Below the pieces are notes generated by a model. That model did not search any database and was not told the DNA's origin. It saw nothing but the letters and a program-made list of their open reading frames with translations. The position numbers and the translations under genes were made by a program. This document shows positions 7,106-13,951 of a stretch of DNA of 21,411 nt, piece after piece (the first letter of the stretch is position 1; each line of letters opens with the position of its first letter). Source of the stretch: CAZRHH01 sp964599885 (GTDB taxonomy: Bacteria; Chloroflexota; Dehalococcoidia; DSTF01; JACRBR01); assembly GCA_964599885.1 (NCBI GenBank), contig CAZRHH010000053.1:1-21411 (forward strand), read 5' to 3'.

Positions 7106-7750
7106 ATGGCATCGAGCATGGAGGCGTGGCGCGCGGCGATGCAGCCGCCGTCAGCGGTGGCGTTCTTCCGCGGGCTGTTCGAGCGGGCCGGCGTGCGCGT
7201 GACCGACACCGGCGAGGCGTTCACTTGCATCCATCGGGGCGACCGAATCGAATTTGAGGATCGCCTTGACGATGACGCCGTGGACTTCACGGTCGATATC
7301 AGCTCTGAGCAAGTAGAACTGATGCTGGCGGCGGTCGGCGACGGCACGCTCGACGCCGGCGAGCAATACCGGATTATGTCGCATCTCGCCGCTCCGGCGG
7401 CCCGGGGCGCGTTCCGCCGCCCGGCCATTCGCAATCGTTTTCTGCGCGAGTTGTTGTTCAAGATCGGGCGCGCGGAGATGCTGATGCTTGTCCGGCTTGT
7501 GCCGCCGCCCAACGAGCCGGAGACGCCCGGCTACACCGTGATGTACGTCAACGGGCAGACACTCGTTGTGCCCGGATTCTTCGGCAAGGTGCAACACGAG
7601 TACCGGCTGACGGTCGCTCACGCGCTGGAGTTCCAGCGGCGGCTGCTCGCGGCGCGGCGCGCCAACCAGCTCCGCAGCTGGCTTTCGTTCGCGCGCTGGT
7701 ACGGGAAGTTGCGGAGGCAAGTCGTCGCGCCGGTGGGGCGATCGGTGTAA
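7106..7750 (+). CDS. Uncharacterised 214-aa soluble protein
   Basis: I do not recognise this protein. It has 214 residues, no signal peptide and no transmembrane helix. The N-terminal half is mixed alpha/beta and acidic (DRLDDDAVDFTVDIS at about 52-66, then EQVELMLAAVGDGTLDAGEQYR). The C-terminal half is basic (ARRANQLRSWLSFARWYGKLRRQ at about 183-205). A distant resemblance to SCP2-type sterol-carrier folds (a strand followed by a DGTLDAGEQ-like turn) crossed my mind but is weak. A GGAGGG Shine-Dalgarno precedes the ATG, and a good promoter lies about 40 nt upstream of it. It appears monocistronic and is bracketed by two copies of the CAGAGGC repeat, which suggests an insertion or a rearrangement-prone site. 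Confidence 0.75.
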   Translation: MASSMEAWRAAMQPPSAVAFFRGLFERAGVRVTDTGEAFTCIHRGDRIEFEDRLDDDAVDFTVDISSEQVELMLAAVGDGTLDAGEQYRIMSHLAAPAARGAFRRPAIRNRFLRELLFKIGRAEMLMLVRLVPPPNEPETPGYTVMYVNGQTLVVPGFFGKVQHEYRLTVAHALEFQRRLLAARRANQLRSWLSFARWYGKLRRQVVAPVGRSV

Positions 7751-7761
7751 CGGTGACAGGA

Positions 7762-7850
7762 TTCAACGCAGAGGCGCGGAGGCGCAGAGTTCGCAGAGAT
7801 TCCTTCCTTGCTGTTTTCACCACAGAGGCACAGAGGCACAGAGGTTTTTC
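7762..7850. repeat. CAGAGGC/CACAGAG intergenic repeat, copy 2
   Basis: It has the same block order as 6774-6854: TTCAACGCAGAGGCGCGGAG, an extra GCGCAGAG, TTCGCAGAG, a T/C linker, then TTTCACCACAGAG and two CACAGAG-type units. It is in the same orientation as copy 1 and about 988 bp from it. Confidence 0.8.
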
Positions 7851-7964
7851 TGGTTGAGGAGTTTGGAAACGCCGCGCTCACGAAACGAACGGCAGCGCTG
7901 GCGTGCGGTTCGTCTGCCGGTAATCCGGGCATTGGACGTTGCTGGCTTGGCTGTTGGCTGCGAC

Positions 7965-7988
7965 GGAGCTGAAGCTCCTCCGCTACGA
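7965..7988. repeat. Stem-TGAA-stem-CTACGA repeat, copy B
   Basis: GGAGC (7965-7969) and GCTCC (7974-7978) form a 5-bp stem around TGAA, followed by TCCG and CTACGA (7983-7988). It shares the loop and 3' box with copies at 2709 and 8037, though the stem differs. Confidence 0.65.
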
Positions 7989-8036
7989 AGCGGCGCGGTG
8001 CCACCGATGCGAGCCGTGGTGATGAACCGCGCGGGC

Positions 8037-8064
8037 GGACAGGTTTGAAAACCTGTCCCTACGA
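8037..8064. repeat. Stem-TGAA-stem-CTACGA repeat, copy C, overlapping the glycosyltransferase stop
   Basis: A perfect 9-bp stem (GGACAGGTT/AACCTGTCC) encloses TGAA and is followed immediately by CTACGA. The CTA at 8059-8061 is the complement of the TAG stop codon of the minus-strand glycosyltransferase, so the repeat ends inside that gene. Confidence 0.75.
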
Positions 8065-9354
8065 TTTTTCGATTTTGATGACGTTGCTGATGCTCGATGT
8101 GGCCCGTCGCCGGCCGCGCTGCTCCAGCACTTCCTCGTAGAGCTCAGCCGTCTTGATCGCGCACGCGCGCCAGGAGAAGTGATCCTCGATGCGGCGGGTG
8201 CCGGCGGCGCCCATCGACGCGCGGCGTTGCGGGTCGGCGAGCAGCGACTGGATCGCGTCGGCGAGGGCGCGGGCGTCGGCGGGCGGGACGAGGATGCCCG
8301 TCTCGTCCGGCACGATCACTTCCGGGAAGGCGCCGGCGGTCGTCGCGACGACGGGGGTGCCGCAGGCCATCGCCTCGGCCGCGGGCAGACCGAAGCCTTC
8401 GTACAGCGACGGCGAGACGAACACTTCCGCTTCGTTGTGGGTGCGGACGAGATCGTCGAGCGGCAGGCGGCCGGTGAACGTGACGCGATCGTCGAGCCCG
8501 AGATCGCGCGTCATGCGCGGCGCGAGTTCGGCGTTTTCACGATCGACGAACGTCAGGTGAAACTCGACACCGCGGTCGCGCAGCATCGCGCAGGCTTCGA
8601 GCAGGTAGCGGGCGCCCTTGTTACGGTCGTCGGAGTTGCCGTTGTAGAGGAGCCCGCCGGCGCGGCGCGGCAGCCCAAGCGGACGGAAGACGCGCGTATC
8701 GACGCCGTCGTGGATTGTGGTGATCTGCTCGTCGCGGAGGCCGAACGCATGCTGCACGGACGCGCGCGAGTTGTGCGAGCCGGTAATGATGCGGTCCATG
8801 CGGCGGGCGACGACTTCCTGCATGAAGAACGGATAGAACATCGCCTTGCGGATCTTCAGCCGCGTGCCCTTCGCCTGCTGGATCTGGTTCATCCGGTCGA
8901 TCGACAGTGGATGGTGGATGTTCGCGACCATCGGCATGCCCGAGGCATGGATCATCAGCGAACCGTAGCCGAGCACCTGCACGTCGTGGACGATATCGAA
9001 CGCATGGCGGCGCTGGAGTTCGCGCCACTGCCCGAACGCGCGCCAGCTAAACGCCGACATTACGGAGAACTGACCGGCCTTGCTCGACGCCATCTCGTAG
9101 AAGTTGAGCGGATCGAAGAATCCGCGCGGCTGGCGGCCGTAGAAGAACAGGCGCTGCGTTTCGAGCAGGCGGTAGATGCTGTACGAGGGCACGCGGTGCA
9201 CCATCACGTCGCGGTCCGTCTCCGGCCACGGGGGCCCGACGACGAGATGCACTTCGTGTCCGAGGCGTGCGAGTTCGCGCGTCACTTGCGCGGTGTAGAC
9301 GCCCTGCCCGCCGGAGTACATGTTGCCCTGGTGGAGGAGGAAGAGGACCCTCAT
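8059..9354 (-). CDS. Glycosyltransferase family 4 protein
   Basis: This is a 431-residue GT-B fold glycosyltransferase that would transfer sugar from a nucleotide-sugar donor to a glycan, lipid or small-molecule acceptor at the cytoplasmic face. The N-terminal domain opens with MRVLFLL and has the acceptor-side Gly motif GGQGVYTAQVTRELARLGHEVHLV. The C-terminal donor domain includes YNGNSDDRNKGARYLLEA, VTFTGRLP, and SPSLYEGFGLPAAEAMACG with the E-x7-E pair E319/E327. The frame stays open to 9630, but the extra 92 residues are translated intergenic repeats. The ATG at 9354 gives the normal family start, without a Shine-Dalgarno. It stands alone with no other glycan genes nearby, so the product is unknown. 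Its TAG stop lies within an intergenic repeat. Confidence 0.93.
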   Translation of the reverse strand: MRVLFLLHQGNMYSGGQGVYTAQVTRELARLGHEVHLVVGPPWPETDRDVMVHRVPSYSIYRLLETQRLFFYGRQPRGFFDPLNFYEMASSKAGQFSVMSAFSWRAFGQWRELQRRHAFDIVHDVQVLGYGSLMIHASGMPMVANIHHPLSIDRMNQIQQAKGTRLKIRKAMFYPFFMQEVVARRMDRIITGSHNSRASVQHAFGLRDEQITTIHDGVDTRVFRPLGLPRRAGGLLYNGNSDDRNKGARYLLEACAMLRDRGVEFHLTFVDRENAELAPRMTRDLGLDDRVTFTGRLPLDDLVRTHNEAEVFVSPSLYEGFGLPAAEAMACGTPVVATTAGAFPEVIVPDETGILVPPADARALADAIQSLLADPQRRASMGAAGTRRIEDHFSWRACAIKTAELYEEVLEQRGRRRATSSISNVIKIEKS

Positions 9355-9357
9355 GCC

Positions 9358-9476
9358 GTTGGGCACAGGGAGGTGGGACGTGGGAGGTGGGGCGGGGCAG
9401 GGAGGTTTGAGGTCAGAAGTCGGAAGTCGGAGGGGTTGTTGGGCGTTAGAGGTTGGAGGTTGGTCGGGCGTGATTG
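9358..9476. repeat. GA/GT-rich heptamer-like intergenic repeat, long copy
   Basis: The tract is composed of GGGAGGTGGGACGTGGGAGG-like words, then GTCAGAAGTCGGAAGTCGGAG, and ends in a GTTAGAGGTTGGAGGTTGGTC module. The last 14 bases (9452-9465) are identical to 4477-4490. It starts a few bases upstream of the glycosyltransferase start codon and accounts for that frame's spurious extension. Confidence 0.75.
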
Positions 9477-9508
9477 GACGTGCGTGGCTGGAATCGAGGT
9501 AGTAGTTG

Positions 9509-9537
9509 CGCGCATGGGGGGAGTTTAGCCATGCGCG
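9509..9537. repeat. Perfect 9-bp inverted repeat
   Basis: CGCGCATGG at 9509-9517 and CCATGCGCG at 9529-9537 form a 9-bp perfect stem with an 11-nt loop. It lies mid-way between divergent genes, far from either start, and has no T-tract. It could be an operator dyad or a small structured RNA element. Confidence 0.5.
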
Positions 9538-9550
9538 GCGAGGTGCGCGA

Positions 9551-9568
9551 CTGGCCCTCTGGGGCCAG
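9551..9568. repeat. Perfect 7-bp inverted repeat
   Basis: CTGGCCC (9551-9557) and GGGCCAG (9562-9568) form a 7-bp stem with a TCTG loop, 13 nt after the previous inverted repeat. The two hairpins may act together. No T-tract follows. Confidence 0.45.
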
Positions 9569-9609
9569 CGCCAACCCGCCATGTAGCCGCCACTGGTGAT
9601 ACTGCGCGT

Positions 9610-9643
9610 CCCCCACTTCCCACTTCTCACCTCCCACTGCCCC
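9610..9643. repeat. Inverse copy of the GTGGGA-type repeat
   Basis: The stretch is C/T-rich (CCCCACTTCCCACTTCTCAC and then CTCCCACTGCCCC) and is the reverse complement of the GTGGGAGGTG words in 9358-9400. The two tracts thus point toward each other across the divergent gap, as do the pair at 4418 and 4600. Confidence 0.6.
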
Positions 9644-9662
9644 GCACGAGCGGTTGCGGCGT

Positions 9663-9702
9663 TGGTAACCCGTTGTTACCATGAGCAGCCAGAGGGGTAA
9701 CC
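9663..9702. promoter_or_regulatory. Putative operator: GGTAAC dyad and direct repeat upstream of purF
   Basis: TGGTAAC (9663-9669) and GTTACCA (9675-9681) form a 7-bp dyad with a 5-bp centre. A further GGTAACC at 9696-9702 is a direct repeat of GGTAACC at 9664-9670, offset by 32 bp (about three helical turns). It lies 90-130 bp before the purF start, where a regulator of the pur operon might bind. The function is inferred only. Confidence 0.4.
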
Positions 9703-9792
9703 GGGGCGCGGGCGCAAACTTCGGAAGACGCGATTTTTCCGCTTCCCACCGCAATCCTTCTGAGGAGCACTGTCCTAGGGCAGGAGGTATGT

Positions 9793-11253
9793 GTGCTCCC
9801 AACCTTGCGCGAAGCTTGCGGCGTCTTCGGTGTGTATGCACCGGGCGAAGATGTCGCAAGAATCACGTTCTTTGGCCTCTACGCCCTGCAGCATCGCGGG
9901 CAAGAGAGCGCCGGAATCGCCACATCCAACTCCCGCACCCTCTATCTCAAAACCGGCATGGGTCTCGTCTCGCAAGTCTTCGACGAAGATGACTTGAGCT
10001 ATCTCCCCGGTAACTTCGCCATCGGCCACACACGCTACTCCACGACGGGCGCGAGCAGGCTCGATAACGCGCAGCCGTTCCGGGTCAGCGGCCCGAACGG
10101 CGAACTGGCGCTCGGCCACAACGGCAACATCGTCAACGCCGGTGTGCTGCGCGACGAGCTGGCGCGCGATGGCGTCGCCTGCACGACGGGCAGCGACTCG
10201 GAAGTGATCGCGCAGATGCTGGCGAACGCACCCGGCGAAGGCTGGAGCGAGCGCTGGGGCCACGTGATGCGGAAGCTCAACGGCGCGTATTCGCTCGCCG
10301 TCATCACGCCGGACGCGATCATGATGGCGCGCGACCCGATGGGCAACCGCCCGCTCTGCCTGGGCAAGCTGGACAGCGGCTGGGTGGCCGCGTCCGAAAG
10401 TTGCGCGTTCGACCACCTGGGCGCGACGTACATCCGCGAGATCGAACCGGGCGAGGTTGTCTACATCGATGCGGAGGGGCTGCAAAGCTTCAAGCCCATC
10501 GAGGACACGAAGCCGCAGCCGGCGTTCTGCGTGTTCGAGCACATCTACTTCGCGCGGCCGGACAGCGTGCTCGGCGGCAAGCTGGTGTATCCGGTGCGCA
10601 TGAACCTCGGCCGCGAACTGGCGAAGGAACACCCGGCGCCGGACGCGGACGTTGTCATCGGCGTACCGGACTCGGCGACGGCGGCGGCGATCGGCTACGC
10701 CCAGGCAGCGAACCTGCCGTTCGTCGAGGGGCTCGTGAAGAACCGTTATGTCGGGCGGACGTTCATTCAGCCCGACCAGCGGCTGCGCGAGGTCGGCGTC
10801 CATCTCAAGTTCAACCCGCTGCGCGAGGTGCTGCAGGACCGCAAGATCGTGCTCGTCGACGACAGCATCGTGCGCGGGACGACGACGCCGCGCGTGATCC
10901 AGATGCTGCGCAAGGCGGGCGCGCGCGAAGTACACATGCGGGTGACGTCGCCGCCGATCACGCATCCGTGCTTCTATGGCATCGACATGGGCACGCGCTG
11001 GGAGTTGATCGCGGCGCAGAAGACGGTCGACGAGATCCGCGACTCAATCGGCGCCGACTCGCTGGGCTACCTGAGCCGCGAGGGGCTGACGAACGCCGTC
11101 GCGACGGCCGAGGACAAACTGTGCATGGCGTGCTTCACCGGCAAGTACCCAACGCCGGTGCCGCTGCAAATGGACAAGCTCGCCATGGAGCCCGCCGACG
11201 GCGCGCTCGACCGTCACGCGACCGAGTACAGCCTGCCGTTGCGGCGGCCGTAG
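9793..11253 (+). CDS. purF: Amidophosphoribosyltransferase
   Basis: PurF catalyses the first committed step of purine synthesis, PRPP plus glutamine to phosphoribosylamine. The 486-residue product is of the Bacillus type: an 8-residue propeptide (MLPTLREA) would be removed to expose Cys9 as the N-terminal nucleophile of the glutaminase domain (CGVFGVYAPGED, LQHRGQESAGI, IGHTRYSTTG). The phosphoribosyltransferase half carries the PRPP loop VLVDDSIVRGTT at 353-364. Four likely [4Fe-4S] ligands are present: C246 (FCVFEHIYFARPDS), C393 (HPCFYGID), and C444 and C447 (KLCMACFTGKYPT). The start is GTG, fixed by AGGAGG at 9782-9787 and by the propeptide length. purM begins 1 nt after its stop, so this heads a purF-purM-purH operon. 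Confidence 0.97.
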   Translation: MLPTLREACGVFGVYAPGEDVARITFFGLYALQHRGQESAGIATSNSRTLYLKTGMGLVSQVFDEDDLSYLPGNFAIGHTRYSTTGASRLDNAQPFRVSGPNGELALGHNGNIVNAGVLRDELARDGVACTTGSDSEVIAQMLANAPGEGWSERWGHVMRKLNGAYSLAVITPDAIMMARDPMGNRPLCLGKLDSGWVAASESCAFDHLGATYIREIEPGEVVYIDAEGLQSFKPIEDTKPQPAFCVFEHIYFARPDSVLGGKLVYPVRMNLGRELAKEHPAPDADVVIGVPDSATAAAIGYAQAANLPFVEGLVKNRYVGRTFIQPDQRLREVGVHLKFNPLREVLQDRKIVLVDDSIVRGTTTPRVIQMLRKAGAREVHMRVTSPPITHPCFYGIDMGTRWELIAAQKTVDEIRDSIGADSLGYLSREGLTNAVATAEDKLCMACFTGKYPTPVPLQMDKLAMEPADGALDRHATEYSLPLRRP

Positions 11254-11254
11254 C

Positions 11255-12352
11255 GTGACAGTGCCCTCATACCTGACGAACTCCGACCCGAATCAGCCCG
11301 CCGGAAGCGATGCCTACGCGCGCGCTGGTGTCGATCTGACGGCGCGCACGAACTTCGTCGAGCGGATCAAGGGCGTCGCGAAGGGCGCGACGCGGCCGGA
11401 AGTTCTTTCGGGCGTCGGACTGTTCGGCGCGATGTTCAAGCTGCAGGGGTTTCGGGAGCCGGTGCTGGTATCGAGTACGGATGGCGTCGGCACGAAGCTG
11501 CGGATCGCGATTATCGAAGGGCGCTACGACACGGTCGGGCAGGATCTCGTCAACCACTCCGTGAACGACATTCTGACGGCGGGCGCCGAACCGCTGTTCT
11601 TCCTCAACTACATCGGTTCGTCGGATGTGCCGGACGACCGCAAGCTGGAACTGATCGCCGGCATGACGGTCGCCTGCAAAGCGCACGACACGGCGCTGAT
11701 CGGCGGCGAGACCGCCGACATGCCCGATGTCTACGCGTCTGGCGACTTCGATCTTGTCGGGTTCATCGTCGGCGCTGTCGAGCACGAGCACATGATGGAC
11801 GGCTCGCGCATCGCCGAGGGTGACGTGCTATTGGGGCTGCCATCGACAGGTCTGCACACGAACGGGTACTCGCTCGTCCGACGCATCTTCGAGATCGGCG
11901 TCGGCGGCGACATTGAGGCGGACCGCGCGATCCTCCGCGGCATCCATGCGCCGCTCGAAGAGCCGCTGGGCGATGCACTGCTGGCGATTCACCGCTCGTA
12001 CTACCACGATCTGAAGCCGGTGCTGACGCGGCTGCACGCGATGGCGCACATCACCGGCGGCGGGCTGATCGACAACGTACCGCGCATCTTGCCGGACGGG
12101 CTGGCGGCGCGCTTCGACACGGATGCGTGGCAGGTGCCCGGGCTCTTCAAGCTGATCCAGCAGCGCGGCGGGATCCCGGACGCGGACATGTTCCACACGT
12201 TCAACATGGGCATCGGCATGGTGCTGGCGGTTGCCCCCGGCGAGGCAGATGCGATCGCGGCGGAGGTGCCGGACGCGCGCCGCATCGGCACGATCGTGCG
12301 CCAGAGCGACGATCGCCGCGTGCTGCTGGAAGCCGGCCACGCACCCGCATGA
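11255..12352 (+). CDS. purM: Phosphoribosylformylglycinamidine cyclo-ligase (AIR synthetase)
   Basis: PurM converts FGAM to aminoimidazole ribotide with ATP, the fifth step of purine synthesis. The 365-residue length is normal. Signatures include YARAGVDL at about 21-28, STDGVGTKL at about 74-82, GQDLVNHSVNDILTAGAEPL, GGETADMPDVY at about 150-160, TGLHTNGYSLVR at about 198-209, HITGGGLIDNVPRILP, and FNMGIGMVLAV near the C-terminus. The start is GTG at 11255, one base after the purF stop (another GTG two codons later is possible). Its TGA stop overlaps the purH ATG as ATGA, so translation is coupled through all three genes. Other pur genes (purL, purQ, purN, purD) are not in the window. Confidence 0.97.
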   Translation: MTVPSYLTNSDPNQPAGSDAYARAGVDLTARTNFVERIKGVAKGATRPEVLSGVGLFGAMFKLQGFREPVLVSSTDGVGTKLRIAIIEGRYDTVGQDLVNHSVNDILTAGAEPLFFLNYIGSSDVPDDRKLELIAGMTVACKAHDTALIGGETADMPDVYASGDFDLVGFIVGAVEHEHMMDGSRIAEGDVLLGLPSTGLHTNGYSLVRRIFEIGVGGDIEADRAILRGIHAPLEEPLGDALLAIHRSYYHDLKPVLTRLHAMAHITGGGLIDNVPRILPDGLAARFDTDAWQVPGLFKLIQQRGGIPDADMFHTFNMGIGMVLAVAPGEADAIAAEVPDARRIGTIVRQSDDRRVLLEAGHAPA

Positions 12353-13914
12353 CGCTGCGCGCGATCCTCGCACCCTACGACAAGACTGGTTTGGTAGACC
12401 TCGCGCGCGGGCTGGTTGAGCTCGGCGTCGAGCTGTTCGCGACGGGGAACACGTTTCGCATCCTGCGCGAGGACGGCGTCGACGTGCGCGCAGTGAGCGA
12501 TCTCACTGGGTTTCCGGAGATTCTCGATGGGCGCGTGAAGACGCTGCACCCCGGCGTGCACGGCGGCATCCTCGCACGGCGTGACAAGCCGGAGCACCTC
12601 GCCGAACTCGAGAAGCATGGTCTCGGCACGATCGACATCATCGTCGGCGGGCTGTATCCGTTTCAGGAGACGGTGGCGCGAGACGACGTGACGCTCGAAG
12701 ACGCGCTTGAGAACATCGATATCGGCGGCCCGACGATGCTGCGCGCGGCAGCGAAGAACTTCCCGCACGTGCTGCCGATCGTCGACCCGGCGGACTACAA
12801 CGATCTGCTTGACGCGCTGCGCAACGACGGCGCGACGCACGAATGGCGACGGAAGCTTGCCGTCAAGGCGTTTCAGCACGTCGCAAGCTACGACACGGCG
12901 ATCGCGACGTATCTGCGCGGCGACGGCGATCCGTTCCCGGACGACATCACGCTGGCGTTCACGAAGCGAAGCGAGCTGCGGTACGGCGAGAATCCGCATC
13001 AGCTCGCGGCGCTGTACCGGAACATCGATCCGCTTCAACGTCGCGCGGAGGGCATCGTCAATGCGCGGCAACTGCACGGCAAGGCGATGTCGTACGTCAA
13101 CATTCTCGACGCGGACGCGGCGTGGGTGGCGGTGTGCGACTTCGACGAGCCGACGATCGTCATCGTCAAGCACATGACGCCGTGCGGGATCGCCAGTCGC
13201 GATGATCTTGGCGAGGCGTTCGGGCTGGCGTTCGCGGCCGACCCGATATCGGCGTTCGGCGGCATCGTCGCCGTGAACAGACCGGTGGACGAAGCGCTGG
13301 CGAAGGCGATTCGCGGCACCAAGCACCCGACGACGGGGCAGCGGCTGTTCGTCGAAATCATCGCCGCTCCCTCGTTCACGGAGGCTGCCATCGAGCTGCT
13401 GGCGAAGTCGAAGGACCTGCGGATCCTCGAGGCCCCGGCCGTCGATATGGGCCAGCGCGCCTTCGAACACCACGGAATCGTCGGCGGGATGCTCATACAG
13501 GAGATGGACCGGCTGACCGACGATCCCCCCGCAATGAACGTGGTTTCGAAGCGGGCGCCGACGGAAGCCGAGATGCGAGATTTACGCTACGCCTGGCGCT
13601 GCGTGAAGCATGTGAAGTCGAACGCCGTTGTAGTAGTGAAGGATTGCGCCCTGGTCGGCATGGGCGCCGGGCAGCCGAACCGCGTGATGAGCGCCCGGCT
13701 GGCCGTGTCGTCGGCGGGGGAGCAGGCGCGGGGAGCGGTCTCGGCGTCGGATGCGCTGATCCCGTTTCCGGATACGGTCGAAGTGTGCGCCGAAGCGGGC
13801 GTGACCGCGATCGTGCAGACGGGCGGGTCGATCAGGGATGAAGATTCCGTCGCCGTGTGTGACGCGCACGGTATGGCGATGGTAACGACGGGCGTTCGGC
13901 ACTTCAGGCACTAG
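12349..13914 (+). CDS. purH: Bifunctional AICAR transformylase/IMP cyclohydrolase
   Basis: PurH performs the last two steps to IMP: formyl transfer from 10-formyl-THF to AICAR, then ring closure. The 521-residue length is usual. The N-terminal MGS-like cyclohydrolase domain (about 1-195) has YDKTGLVDLARGL, GRVKTLHPGVHGGILARR and IGGPTMLRAAAKN. The transformylase domain has RYGENPHQ at about 211-218, the catalytic pair K274/H275 in KHMTPCG (KHANPCG is more usual), DPISAFGGIVAVNRPVD, and KSNAVVVVKD. The ATG overlaps the purM stop by 4 nt (ATGA); the frame is open further upstream inside purM, but that extension is antisense-like and not homologous. It is followed by a 20-bp palindrome and a GalT-like gene. 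Confidence 0.96.
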   Translation: MTLRAILAPYDKTGLVDLARGLVELGVELFATGNTFRILREDGVDVRAVSDLTGFPEILDGRVKTLHPGVHGGILARRDKPEHLAELEKHGLGTIDIIVGGLYPFQETVARDDVTLEDALENIDIGGPTMLRAAAKNFPHVLPIVDPADYNDLLDALRNDGATHEWRRKLAVKAFQHVASYDTAIATYLRGDGDPFPDDITLAFTKRSELRYGENPHQLAALYRNIDPLQRRAEGIVNARQLHGKAMSYVNILDADAAWVAVCDFDEPTIVIVKHMTPCGIASRDDLGEAFGLAFAADPISAFGGIVAVNRPVDEALAKAIRGTKHPTTGQRLFVEIIAAPSFTEAAIELLAKSKDLRILEAPAVDMGQRAFEHHGIVGGMLIQEMDRLTDDPPAMNVVSKRAPTEAEMRDLRYAWRCVKHVKSNAVVVVKDCALVGMGAGQPNRVMSARLAVSSAGEQARGAVSASDALIPFPDTVEVCAEAGVTAIVQTGGSIRDEDSVAVCDAHGMAMVTTGVRHFRH

Positions 13915-13915
13915 G

Positions 13916-13935
13916 GCGGTCGCCGCGGCGACCGC
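13916..13935. repeat. 20-bp perfect palindrome between purH and the GalT-like gene
   Basis: The sequence at 13916-13935 is its own reverse complement, centred on CCGCGG. It starts 2 bp after the purH stop and ends just before the Shine-Dalgarno (AGGAG at about 13940-13944) of the next gene. It may attenuate or process the transcript between the two genes, or bind a dimeric protein. It lacks a loop and a T-tract, so it is not a standard terminator. Confidence 0.6.
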
Positions 13936-13951
13936 GGCGAGGAGCAGCATC

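Larger units (their letters stand above)
7751..8058. other. Repeat-rich intergenic region downstream of the 7106 gene
   Basis: This 308-bp gap between converging genes contains the second CAGAGGC repeat (7762-7850), about 110 bp without recognisable features, and two stem-TGAA-stem-CTACGA repeats (7965-7988 and 8037-8064) about 70 bp apart. No gene is supported in it. Confidence 0.6.
9355..9792. other. Divergent intergenic region between glycosyltransferase and purF
   Basis: This 438-bp gap holds a long GA/GT-rich repeat tract (9358-9476), two perfect inverted repeats (9509-9537 and 9551-9568), a C-rich inverse repeat (9610-9643), a GGTAACC-containing dyad region (9663-9702) and the purF leader with its Shine-Dalgarno. 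No purine or other riboswitch that I know could be recognised in the last 100 bp. Confidence 0.6.

Noticed and set aside
6774..7850. CRISPR array
   Set aside because: The CAGAGGC-type units are short, irregular and not separated by uniform unique spacers, and no cas genes are present.
8179..9528. A 449-codon plus-strand frame opposite the glycosyltransferase
   Set aside because: Antisense to a gene with clear GT4 motifs; no domain in the product.
9355..9630. N-terminal extension of the glycosyltransferase to 9630
   Set aside because: The extra 92 residues come from repeat DNA, and the family N-terminus MRVLFLL begins at 9354.
9703..9792. Purine riboswitch in the purF leader
   Set aside because: No three-way-junction core or conserved loop sequence could be recognised. 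A weak 5-bp pairing near the Shine-Dalgarno is not enough.
9775..10965. A 396-codon minus-strand frame opposite purF
   Set aside because: purF on the plus strand has all catalytic and Fe-S residues; the antisense product is Arg/Ala/His-rich shadow sequence.
12001..13473. A 490-codon minus-strand frame opposite purM and purH
   Set aside because: It spans two well-supported genes on the other strand and has no motifs.
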